Assembly: GCF_016924655.1 (NCBI RefSeq)
Contig: NZ_JAFFJU010000001.1
Coordinates: 496,001 to 560,000, forward strand
DNA: 64,000 bases
Direction: 5' to 3'
Source: Sphingomonas arenae
GTDB taxonomy: Bacteria > Pseudomonadota > Alphaproteobacteria > Sphingomonadales > Sphingomonadaceae
The notes under the pieces were generated by a model. The model made no database searches. It was not told the origin of the DNA and saw nothing but the letters and a program-made list of their open reading frames with translations. The position numbers were made by a program, and so were the translations under genes. Below are positions 8,057 through 15,036 of this stretch, piece after piece (the stretch's first letter is position 1; each line of letters opens with the position of its first letter).

Positions 8057-8728
8057 ATGTGGCAGCTCCTGCAATTTCCCCTGTGCCCCTTTTCCCGCAA
8101 GGTCCGGCTGGTGATGGCCGAGAAGGGCGTGCCGGTGGAGCTGGTGCGGGAGAACCCGTGGGAGCGGCGCGACGAGTTCATCGACGTGAACCCGGCTGGC
8201 GAGACGCCGGTGCTGGTCGAGCCGGACCAGGGCATCACCCTCATCGGCAGCCAGCCGATCGCCGAATACTTCGAAGAAACCGTGGAAAAGATGCCGCTCA
8301 TCCACGGCAATGCCGTGATGCGGGCGGAGATCCGGCGACTGGTGGAATGGTTCGACGAGAAGCTGTTCCGCGAGGTGGTCGAGCCGCTGATGGTCGAACG
8401 GATGCGCAAGCGGCTGGTCAACAAGGCGAGCCCGGATACGCGGGTCCTGCGCGATGCCATGCGGATCGGGAACAACCACCTCGATTACCTGGATTATCTG
8501 CTGGACCATCGCCGCTGGCTGGCGGGATCGGGCTTGAGCCTGGCCGATTTCACCGCCGCGGCGCACCTGAGCGTGATCGACTATCTGGGCGCGGTCGACT
8601 GGCGCGGGCACAAGCAGACCAAGGACTGGTATTCAGTCATGAAGAGCCGCCCCGCCTTCCGGCCTTTGCTCGGCGAGCGGATGGAGGTGATCGTGCCGCC
8701 GCAGCATTACGACAAGGTGGACTTCTAG
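8057..8728 (+). CDS. fzlA: FtsZ-binding glutathione S-transferase-like protein FzlA
   Basis: A 223-residue GST-fold protein: N-terminal thioredoxin-like domain with LCPFSRKVRLVMAEKG, then the all-helical domain with ERMRKRL and HLDYLDYLLDHRRWLAGSGL. The whole pattern, including the distinctive C-terminal PPQHYDKVDF (compare PPPHYADLDF as I recall it for Caulobacter FzlA), points to FzlA, which binds FtsZ and is needed for constriction in Caulobacter, rather than to a detoxifying GST. The GST catalytic Tyr/Ser position is not obvious. Start ATG 8057 lies right after the repeat pair. Confidence 0.8.
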   Translation: MWQLLQFPLCPFSRKVRLVMAEKGVPVELVRENPWERRDEFIDVNPAGETPVLVEPDQGITLIGSQPIAEYFEETVEKMPLIHGNAVMRAEIRRLVEWFDEKLFREVVEPLMVERMRKRLVNKASPDTRVLRDAMRIGNNHLDYLDYLLDHRRWLAGSGLSLADFTAAAHLSVIDYLGAVDWRGHKQTKDWYSVMKSRPAFRPLLGERMEVIVPPQHYDKVDF

Positions 8729-8954
8729 GCGGGGAGTTCGCGCAGCCGCGCGTGAATGTTCACAATGTTCGTGGTCGTGGACGCCCGGCGCTTTGCGGGA
8801 TCCTACGAAGTTTGCGAAGTTTCCCTGGTGAAGGCTGTTTTCGCGCTTTCTCCGCCGTATGGGTGGGAGCGCGGATCGACGATTGGAAAGAGCCCGCGGC
8901 AAGGCCGCGAAGCAGGTTGGAGCAGGCGCGATCCTATTGTTCAAGGATCGCGTG

Positions 8955-8984
8955 AATGTCCGTTATGGGTGGAAAGCGGACGTT
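8955..8984. repeat. Hairpin repeat GTCCGC-GGGTGGAAA-GCGGAC, copy 1
   Basis: AATGTCCGTTATGGGTGGAA continues as AGCGGACGTT. GTCCG pairs with CGGAC around a GGGTGGAAA loop. Shares its core with the copies near 9178, 9854 and 10388. Confidence 0.75.
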
Positions 8985-9177
8985 AGCCGACTTGCTTGCC
9001 CTTGCCTTGCTTCCCCTCTCGCCGTGCTCGACGAGCCTCCCGCCTTGTCATCCGCTGCGGTAAGGCTGGAGGCGGCGGATCAGTTCGCTTTTTGCGGGTC
9101 GGCCAATCCAGCACAAACCACGAGAAGATTTCGGCTAAGAGGTCGCTCGCCATCTACGAAGCTTAGGTGCGGGTGGG

Positions 9178-9206
9178 AACGTCCGCAACGGGTGGAAAGC
9201 GGACTT
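9178..9206. repeat. Hairpin repeat GTCCGC-GGGTGGAAA-GCGGAC, copy 2
   Basis: AACGTCCGCAACGGGTGGAA continues as AGCGGACTT. The six-base arms GTCCGC and GCGGAC are perfectly complementary. It ends about 85 bases before the start of the secreted protein gene at 9291. Confidence 0.75.
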
Positions 9207-9290
9207 CCCGCTCTTCCACATTGCGAATTGCTGAGAAGGTTTATTTACCTCCGCAGATGCACAGCGCGCCCCAACAGCCGAAGGGGTAAG

Positions 9291-9827
9291 ATGATGAGAT
9301 TATTGTGGATCGGTGGGAGTGCGCTGCTGTCGTCATTCGCGGCGCAAGCCGAGGCCGCAAGCACGACTTACGCGAAAGTCGGTGGGTGGGAGATTTCGGC
9401 GGAGCCACCGCGATGCATCATGCAGGGCTTCTTCGGTGGCAAGGATGGGAAGAAGGTTGACGGCCTGACAATTCTCTATGCTGCCGACAAAGGGGGCGTC
9501 TTGCTGATTTGGTCCAACAACTGGATGACGTATCTGCCTACGAAAGGCGAACTGGATCTAGGGCTTGTTTTCGGAAAGGACGGCACTTCTGTCGATGCGT
9601 CTTGGGGAAGCAGTAAGCTTCGCTACGAAAAAGTCGGCAATGATTATATGTTCACTCGCGCTTTCAAGGACCCGCAGGAAGCTGAAAAGTTTCTTCGTGA
9701 TTTCGGTGGAAGCCAAGTCATGGGGCTCACTTTAGGTGGCACTTTGCTTACAAGCGTTAAACCGAATGCCTCAGAAGCAATCATGAAGCTACGTGAGTGT
9801 TCGTTGAGCGGCAGCAGCGCGGAGTAA
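9291..9827 (+). CDS. Secreted protein of unknown function
   Basis: A 178-residue protein starting MMRLLWIGGSALLSSFAAQA with a signal peptide that probably ends after AEA (residue 22). AAGGGG lies 7 bases upstream of the first ATG. The mature part contains a cysteine near residue 40 (RCIMQGFFGG) and one near the C-terminus (LRECSLSG), which could form a disulfide, and a glycine-rich middle (GGKDGKKVDG). No family is recognised. The gene has more A/T-ending codons than its neighbours and is bracketed by hairpin repeats, which hints at transfer or relaxed selection. Confidence 0.65.
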   Translation: MMRLLWIGGSALLSSFAAQAEAASTTYAKVGGWEISAEPPRCIMQGFFGGKDGKKVDGLTILYAADKGGVLLIWSNNWMTYLPTKGELDLGLVFGKDGTSVDASWGSSKLRYEKVGNDYMFTRAFKDPQEAEKFLRDFGGSQVMGLTLGGTLLTSVKPNASEAIMKLRECSLSGSSAE

Positions 9828-9853
9828 AGCAGCCGTTGTGGGCCGCCGTGTCG

Positions 9854-9883
9854 AACGTCCGCAACGGGTGGAACTCGGACGTT
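9854..9883. repeat. Hairpin repeat, copy 3
   Basis: AACGTCCGCAACGGGTGGAA continues as CTCGGACGTT. The left 20 bases are identical to copy 2; the right arm differs by two bases (CTCGGAC for GCGGAC context). It lies between the two small secreted protein genes. Confidence 0.7.
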
Positions 9884-9989
9884 GGCGGCGGCACCGGAAC
9901 GCACAGGCGTCATCTTTAACATTCATTTCATCTGACTGTGGTTGGAGCATGCCTGCAAGGCTCAACGGCCAATCTCTCGAGGAATGTAA

Positions 9990-10364
9990 ATGCGTATCTT
10001 ATGGCTGCTCACGCCCATCATGCTGTTCAATGCTGCACCGGCCTTTTCCGCCACATCTTATCTCCAGTGCCCGGTGAAAGACGAGAAAGGCAAAAGTGCT
10101 GTGAACGTGGCGCTGACCCTCAATGAAGACGCGGGAACCGCTGCCATCTACTTCCAGGAAACCGGCTATTCCCTTGAAGGCCTGCCCGCGACGTTCACGC
10201 CGGAAGCAGTGCGTTGGGAGAAAGTCGATGACCTCCTGCACAGTCGCTTCACGATCGACCGCAGCACATTGGGATATGTGGAAACTCTCTCCGTTAGGAC
10301 CAAGACGTTGATGACCCGTAAGGGCACGTGCACCCTTTCTCAGCCAAGAGAGCCCAAGTTCTAG
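9990..10364 (+). CDS. Small secreted protein of unknown function
   Basis: A 124-residue protein with signal peptide MRILWLLTPIMLFNAAPAFS, cleaved near residue 20, and a GAGGAA ribosome binding site 6 bases upstream. The mature part has one early and one late cysteine (YLQCPV and GTCTLSQ) that could pair, and reads like a small beta-rich domain: LTLNEDAGTAAIYFQETGYS, then RFTIDRSTLGYVETLSVRTK. Similar size, signal and position to the preceding secreted protein but no clear sequence similarity. Function unknown. Confidence 0.65.
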   Translation: MRILWLLTPIMLFNAAPAFSATSYLQCPVKDEKGKSAVNVALTLNEDAGTAAIYFQETGYSLEGLPATFTPEAVRWEKVDDLLHSRFTIDRSTLGYVETLSVRTKTLMTRKGTCTLSQPREPKF

Positions 10365-10387
10365 TTCGAGCGTTCTGCCAGACCGCT

Positions 10388-10415
10388 ATGTCCGATTTGG
10401 GTCGTAAGCAGACAT
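10388..10415. repeat. Hairpin repeat, divergent copy 4
   Basis: ATGTCCGATTTGGGTCGTAA continues as GCAGACAT. Arms ATGTC and GACAT are complementary and the GGGT core is kept, but the loop has diverged from copies 1-3. Confidence 0.5.
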
Positions 10416-10420
10416 AAGCG

Positions 10421-10555
10421 TGGTAGCCGCGGAGGCGGCATCCATCTCCTGAGGGGACGGTCGACCGGCTGTTCGGATGGGCTCCAAGTCGAGGATAGGG
10501 AGCACTCGGACAGGAGAGAGCACGAGATGGGCTCCCGCCTTCGCGGGAGTGACGG
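10421..10555. repeat. REP-like inverted pair
   Basis: Left element GTAGCCGCGGAGGCGGCATC followed by CATCTCCTG; right element at 10524-10555 with GAGATGG and CTCCCGCCTTCGCGGGAG hairpin. The same two-arm layout as at 7931-8018. The rest of the 10365-10687 gap shows nothing coding. Confidence 0.6.
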
Positions 10556-10687
10556 GTTTAGGTGGCGGCGGGTTTGCCTGGCACGGACTGGCAGCGATGA
10601 CCGGGCTTACCTGCGGCCCCTCCCCTCCCATGCACCGTTCAGCTAAACGCCCTTAGCGACGCACGCAGACGTCAGTAGAAGACCCGC

Positions 10688-11410
10688 TTGAGCTCCTATC
10701 GCCTTCGGTCCGCGCAGGAACAAAGTCCGCTCCGGCAGCGGGTGTCCGGCTTTGGGCTGGCGGTCGGGCTGAACCTGCTCGCTTTGCTGGTGCTGCTCGA
10801 GGCGGGAGTGATCGAGCCCGTGCCGATGAAGCGGTCCGGCGCGGTGGTGATCGACTTCATCAGCGATTCGCCTGAACCCGTTGCCGCCGCTCCGAAGGCT
10901 GCGCGCAAGGAACAGCCCCGGCAAGCGGAGCGCGAACCGGAGCCTGCCGTACCCAAGGTCCCGGAACCCAAGGTCGTCCTCCCCCCGAACGAGCTGCTTT
11001 ATGTGCCCATGTCCCGGGCGGACATGGCGGCAGCGGACCTGCGCAACTTCCAGAAACCCGCGGACGGTCCAGCGCTGGCGCGCGATGACTCGGAGGCCGT
11101 CGGTCGTGGCCCGCGGGGCGAGGTGCTCTATGCGGCCGAATGGGCGCGCGAGCCGACCAATGCGGAGCTGGCCGGCTACCTGCCCCCGAACGCGCCGAGC
11201 GGCTGGGGCATGATCGCGTGCAAGACGGTGCCGGGAAACCGCGTGGACGACTGCGTGGAGCTGGGCAACGATCCGCCCGGCTCCCGGCTGGCCAGTGCAG
11301 TGCGGCAGGCGGCGTGGCAGTTCCGGGTGCGGCCGCCGCGCAAGAACGGCAAGCCGATGATCGGCGAGTGGGTCCGCATCCGGATCGAGTATCGCGGTTT
11401 GCGAGCCTAG
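10688..11410 (+). CDS. TonB-like energy transducer protein
   Basis: A 240-residue protein, apparently starting at TTG 10688. An N-terminal membrane helix (residues 21-41) is followed by a Pro/Glu-rich spacer (AVPKVPEPKVVLPP) and a C-terminal domain ending SAVRQAAWQFRVRPPRKNGK and WVRIRIEY, which matches the end of TonB C-terminal domains ('A...WRFRPA..NG.PV.G.v.i.v.F'). TonB spans the periplasm and passes energy to outer-membrane receptors such as the one at 39.0-41.2 kb. No exbB/exbD lie nearby, so it may be a specialised or degenerate TonB. Its stop codon overlaps that of ubiG on the other strand. Confidence 0.6.
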   Translation: MSSYRLRSAQEQSPLRQRVSGFGLAVGLNLLALLVLLEAGVIEPVPMKRSGAVVIDFISDSPEPVAAAPKAARKEQPRQAEREPEPAVPKVPEPKVVLPPNELLYVPMSRADMAAADLRNFQKPADGPALARDDSEAVGRGPRGEVLYAAEWAREPTNAELAGYLPPNAPSGWGMIACKTVPGNRVDDCVELGNDPPGSRLASAVRQAAWQFRVRPPRKNGKPMIGEWVRIRIEYRGLRA

Positions 11411-12126
11411 GCCCGGGCGGCGGCCACCAGATAGTTGAGCCGCATGTCCTCGCTGAGGTGCAGGCCGCGGGTCGGGCTCCAGGCGATCCCTTCCATGTCC
11501 AGCACCTTCAGCCCCGCGTCGCCCATCAGCTTCGTCATGCCCTCGGGCGAGATGAACATGTCATAATCGTGGGTGCCGCGCGGGATCTGACCGAAGCCCT
11601 CGGCCAGCGTGATGGTGAGCAGCCGCGCCCACGCCGTGCGGTTAGGCGTGGAGAGGAGCAGCAGGCCGTCGGGGGCGAGGCGCTCCGCCAGCGAGCGGAG
11701 GAAGGCGATCGGCGAGGCGACATGCTCGATCACTTCCATGGCGGTGACGAGGTCGAATTGGCCCTCGACCTCTTCGACCCCGCAGGCGCGGTAGGTGATG
11801 GCGAGCCCCTGCCCTGCGGCATGCTCCCGCGCGGCGGCAATCAGTTCGGGCGCCGCATCGACGCCGGTGACCTCGGCGCCCAGGCGGGCAAGCGGCTCGC
11901 ACAGCAGGCCTGCGCCGCAGCCGACGTCGAGCGCGCTCTTGCCCGACAGCGGCCTCAGCGTGCGTTCGTCGAGATGCCAGTGCTGGTCGATCCAGTCGCG
12001 GATGTAGCCGAGCCGCACGGGATTCAGGCGGTGCAGCATGGCGGACTTGCCCTTCGGGTCCCACCAGTCGCCCGCCAACGCGCCGAAGTGCTCGGCCTCG
12101 CGGGCTACGATACTCGTCTCGGACAT
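11407..12126 (-). CDS. ubiG: Ubiquinone biosynthesis O-methyltransferase
   Basis: A 239-residue SAM-dependent methyltransferase that performs the two O-methylations of ubiquinone synthesis. Motif I is DVGCGAGLL (from residue 67), motif II ITYRACGVEEV with FDLVTAMEVIEHV, and the C-terminal part has PRGTHDYDMFISPEG, a UbiG hallmark (W/THDW..F). The start at 12126 is preceded by GAGGAAGAG, and the protein begins SIVAREAEHFGALAGDWWDP, the normal UbiG N-terminus. It converges on the TonB-like gene with a 4-base overlap of stop codons. coq7 of the same pathway lies at 30.8 kb. Confidence 0.95.
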   Translation of the reverse strand: MSETSIVAREAEHFGALAGDWWDPKGKSAMLHRLNPVRLGYIRDWIDQHWHLDERTLRPLSGKSALDVGCGAGLLCEPLARLGAEVTGVDAAPELIAAAREHAAGQGLAITYRACGVEEVEGQFDLVTAMEVIEHVASPIAFLRSLAERLAPDGLLLLSTPNRTAWARLLTITLAEGFGQIPRGTHDYDMFISPEGMTKLMGDAGLKVLDMEGIAWSPTRGLHLSEDMRLNYLVAAARA

Positions 12127-12136
12127 CTCTTCCTCG

Positions 12137-12215
12137 CGCTCACGCTGAGCCTGTCGAAGCGTGCTTAGGCCGATGCCTGGCGGAAATACACCCTTCGACA
12201 AGCTCAGGGTGAGCG
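12137..12215. repeat. Intergenic inverted repeat (CTTCGACAAGCTCAGGGTGAG type)
   Basis: CGCTCACGCTGAGCCTGTCG (12137 on) and its near-complement CGACAAGCTCAGGGTGAGCG (ending 12215) are separated by about 30 bases. I recall this palindromic unit as frequent between genes in sphingomonads and other alphaproteobacteria. It starts only 10 bases upstream of the ubiG start; a further GGGTGAGCGC piece follows. Confidence 0.65.
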
Positions 12216-12324
12216 CGGTTGAGGGGTCAGGGTGAGCGCAAAGGATGGCCTAAGGGAGAGCGCGTGCAATGGCTCTAAAGTGAGCGCAGTTGCGAGCGTA
12301 GGCCTCTCCACTTACAGGCGCGCC

Positions 12325-13560
12325 ATGGCTCGCATCGTGATGAAGTTCGGCGGCACCTCCATGGCGGGGATCGAGCGCATCCGCAGCGTGGCCGAGCGCG
12401 TCAGGCGCGAGGCTGACGCCGGCAACGAGGTGCTGGTGGTCGTCTCCGCCATGGCGGGCGAGACCGACCGGCTGGTGCAGTTCTGCAAGGAGGCCGCGCC
12501 GCTCCACGATCCGCGCGAATATGACGTGGTGGTCGCCAGCGGTGAGCAGGTCACGGCCGGGCTGCTGGCCATGACGCTGCAGGCCGCGGGGCTGAATGCG
12601 CGCAGCTTCATGGGTTGGCAGCTGGTGCAGGCGACGGGCGCTCACGGCAATGCGCGGGTGGAGGCGGTCGAGAGCGCCGTGCTGGACGAGGCGCTGAAGG
12701 CCGGCATCGTGTGCGTGATCCCGGGCTTCCAGGGCGTCAGCGAGGACCGGCGCATCGCCACGCTCGGGCGGGGCGGGTCCGACACCAGCGCCGTTGCGAT
12801 CGCGGCCGGGGTGAAGGCGGACCGCTGCGACATCTACACGGACGTGGACGGGGTCTACACGACCGACCCGCGGATCGTGCCGCGCGCACGCAAGCTCCAG
12901 CAGATCACGTTCGAGGAGATGCTGGAATTGGCGGGTGTGGGCTCCAAGGTGCTGCAGGTGCGCTCCGTTGGGCTCGCCATGCGTGAGAAGCTGCCGCTCA
13001 GGGTCCTGTCCGCGTTCGAAGACAGGCCGGGAACCGAGATCGTCGAACGATTGGACGCAAGCATGGAAAGAAACGCCATCGCGGGTATCGCCGCCGACCG
13101 CAACGAGGCACGGGTCACGCTGACCGGCATCGCCGACCGGCCCGGCACCGTCGCCAACGTGATCCATCCGCTGAGCGAGGCGGGGATCAGCGTGGACATG
13201 ATCGTCCATGCGGCGACGCCGAACACCGGGTCGTCCGACCTCACCTTCACGCTGCCGCGTGCGGGCCTCGCCCAGGCAATGAGCGTGATCGAGCAGCGCA
13301 AGGACGCGATCGGTTATGCCGAGATGATTACCGACGATCGGGTGGCGAAGGTCTCTATCGTGGGGGTGGGCATCCGCTCCAACCCCGCGTTGGCCGCGAC
13401 CATGTTCGACACGCTGGCCGAGCGCGGCATCAACCTGCTCGCCGTCTCCGCCTCGGAGATCAAGGTGAGCGCCCTCATCGCCGAGGACGAGCTGGAATTG
13501 GCCGTCCGCGTCCTGCACAGCGCCTTCGGCCTCGACGCCGCCCCGGGAGTCTCCGCGTGA
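12325..13560 (+). CDS. lysC: Aspartate kinase
   Basis: A 411-residue aspartokinase, the first step towards lysine, threonine and methionine, made in the cytoplasm. KFGGTS (residues 7-12), VVVSAMAGETDRL, the ASGEQV loop and RGGSDTSAVAIA mark the kinase domain; residues from about 265 hold two ACT domains (VTLTGIADRPGTVANVIHPL and VSIVGVGIRSNPALAATMFD) for feedback regulation. Length and layout match the single-polypeptide alpha/beta type, which usually has an internal start producing a separate beta subunit; a candidate is not assigned here. Start ATG 12325. The stop overlaps the next gene by 4 bases (GTGA), so the two are translationally coupled. Confidence 0.96.
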   Translation: MARIVMKFGGTSMAGIERIRSVAERVRREADAGNEVLVVVSAMAGETDRLVQFCKEAAPLHDPREYDVVVASGEQVTAGLLAMTLQAAGLNARSFMGWQLVQATGAHGNARVEAVESAVLDEALKAGIVCVIPGFQGVSEDRRIATLGRGGSDTSAVAIAAGVKADRCDIYTDVDGVYTTDPRIVPRARKLQQITFEEMLELAGVGSKVLQVRSVGLAMREKLPLRVLSAFEDRPGTEIVERLDASMERNAIAGIAADRNEARVTLTGIADRPGTVANVIHPLSEAGISVDMIVHAATPNTGSSDLTFTLPRAGLAQAMSVIEQRKDAIGYAEMITDDRVAKVSIVGVGIRSNPALAATMFDTLAERGINLLAVSASEIKVSALIAEDELELAVRVLHSAFGLDAAPGVSA

Positions 13561-14603
13561 ACCTTCAGACAAGCCCCATGCCCGCCGACAGCATCGGCCA
13601 CCAGCGCCTGCGCGATCTGATGAAGCGGGGCTGCGATTTCCTCGGCTGCGAGGTCGCGGTGATGGGCGGCGCCATGAGCTGGGTGTCGGAGCGCAACCTC
13701 GTCTCCGCCATTTCGAACGCCGGCGGCTTCGGGGTGATCGCCTGCGGAGCGATGACGCCCGAGCTCCTGGATACGGAAATCGCAGAGACGAGGGCCCGGA
13801 CGGATCGGCCGTTCGGCGTCAACCTCATCACGATGCACCCGCAATTGTTCGACCTCATCAACATTTGTGCGAAGCACAACGTCAGCCACGTAGTGCTGGC
13901 GGGGGGCTTGCCGCCGGGCGGCGCCATCGAGCGGATCAAGGGGCATGGGGCCAAGCTGATCGCCTTTGCTCCGGCGCTGAGCCTCGCGAAAAAGCTGATG
14001 CGCTCGGGCGTGGATGCGATCGTGATCGAAGGGATGGAGGCCGGCGGGCACATCGGCCCGGTCTCGACTAGCGTGCTCGCCCAGGAGATCCTGCCGCACA
14101 TCTGCAACGACATCCCGGTGTTCGTCGCAGGTGGCATTGGCCGGGGGGAGGCGATCGCCGGCTACCTGGAGATGGGCGCGGCCGGCGTGCAGCTGGGGAC
14201 GCGGTTCGTCTGCGCGACGGAGTGCATCGCGCACCCGAACTTCAAGCGTGCCTTCATCCGCGCATCGGCCCGCGATGCGGTGCCGAGCGTGCAGATCGAC
14301 CCGCGGCTGCCGGTCATCCCCGTGCGCGCGCTCAAGAACAAGGAAACCGAGCGCTTCGCCGCCAAGCAGCGCGAGATCGCGGCCCAGCTCGACGGCAAGG
14401 AGCTGGAGATGGCCGAGGCCCAGCTCCAGATCGAGCATTACTGGGCCGGGGCACTCCGGCGAGCGGTGATCGACGGCGATGTGGAGACGGGCAGCGTCAT
14501 GGCCGGACAGTCGGTCGGCATGGTGACCAAGGAGGAGCCGGTCGTCGACATCCTCCACACCCTGATGGAAGAGGCCGCGTCGGCGCTGGAGGCGCGCGCG
14601 TAG
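13557..14603 (+). CDS. NAD(P)H-dependent flavin oxidoreductase (nitronate monooxygenase family)
   Basis: A 348-residue TIM-barrel FMN protein of the 2-nitropropane dioxygenase/FabK family. Visible motifs: VAVMGGAMSWVSERNLVSAI at the start, GVNLITMHP, VVLAGGLPPGGAI, AIVIEGMEAGGHIGPVST with the family's E-G-x-E-A-G-G-H, and VPVFVAGGIGRGEAIAGYLEMGAAGVQLGTRF for phosphate binding. Substrate not predictable: nitronates, quinones or enoyl-ACP are possibilities in this family. Starts at GTG 13557 overlapping the lysC stop, so probably an operon with lysC. Confidence 0.88.
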   Translation: MNLQTSPMPADSIGHQRLRDLMKRGCDFLGCEVAVMGGAMSWVSERNLVSAISNAGGFGVIACGAMTPELLDTEIAETRARTDRPFGVNLITMHPQLFDLINICAKHNVSHVVLAGGLPPGGAIERIKGHGAKLIAFAPALSLAKKLMRSGVDAIVIEGMEAGGHIGPVSTSVLAQEILPHICNDIPVFVAGGIGRGEAIAGYLEMGAAGVQLGTRFVCATECIAHPNFKRAFIRASARDAVPSVQIDPRLPVIPVRALKNKETERFAAKQREIAAQLDGKELEMAEAQLQIEHYWAGALRRAVIDGDVETGSVMAGQSVGMVTKEEPVVDILHTLMEEAASALEARA

Positions 14604-14646
14604 AGAAGCGAGCCACACACCGCCGGCCGCGAGAAAGGGAACGGAC

Positions 14647-15036
14647 ATGGCACTGGTGAGCGACGGAACCGTCACGGCATTCCTTTACACCACCGACGTG
14701 GACCGATGCCTTGCCTGGTATCAGGGGGTGATCGGCCTGCCCGCGCACGGCCGCGACGATTATGGGGCGTTCCTCAGCAGCGGGTCCGCACTGGTGCGCG
14801 TCACCGTGTTGCCTGACTTCAAGGCTGGGGAGCATCCAGTGCTCGGCTGGGACGTGCCCGACATCCGCGCTGCCGCCCAGGAGCTGCGTGAGAAGGGCGT
14901 GACCTTCACCGTCTACGACGACATGGGTCAGGACGAACTCGGCATCTGGAACTCGCCGGACGGCGAGACTAGGCTGGCCTGGTTCACCGACCCGGACGGC
15001 AATGTCCTGAGCCTATCGGAAACTCCGAACCGCTGA
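14647..15036 (+). CDS. VOC (glyoxalase/bleomycin resistance-like) family protein
   Basis: A 129-residue protein with two beta-alpha-beta-beta-beta units: FLYTTDVDRCLAWYQGVIGL in the first, WDVPDIRAAAQELREKGVTF and LAWFTDPDGNVLSLSET in the second. The last motif (FtDPdGN.l.l.e) is the VOC signature with the metal-binding Glu. Function in this superfamily ranges from lyases to dioxygenases and drug binding, so it stays open. The last 109 bases overlap the 3' end of the GT61 gene on the other strand. Confidence 0.85.
   Translation: MALVSDGTVTAFLYTTDVDRCLAWYQGVIGLPAHGRDDYGAFLSSGSALVRVTVLPDFKAGEHPVLGWDVPDIRAAAQELREKGVTFTVYDDMGQDELGIWNSPDGETRLAWFTDPDGNVLSLSETPNR

Larger units (their letters stand above)
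8729..9290. other. Non-coding AT-richer region with two hairpin repeats
   Basis: More than 550 bases without a supported gene. Frames open on the plus strand across it lack a ribosome binding site and run through repeat copies, so I reject them. It holds two copies of a roughly 30-base GTCCGC...GCGGAC repeat (8955-8984 and 9178-9206) and is visibly less GC-rich than its flanks. The promoter of the next small secreted protein gene must lie at the right end. Confidence 0.5.

Noticed and set aside
8859-9290. Upstream extension of the secreted protein at 9291
   Set aside because: The open frame continues upstream but reads through two hairpin repeats and would bury the signal peptide inside the protein; AAGGGG before ATG 9291 fixes the start.
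12250-13572. 440-codon open frame opposite lysC
   Set aside because: His/Asp/Arg-rich translation without motif; mirror of the conserved aspartokinase gene.
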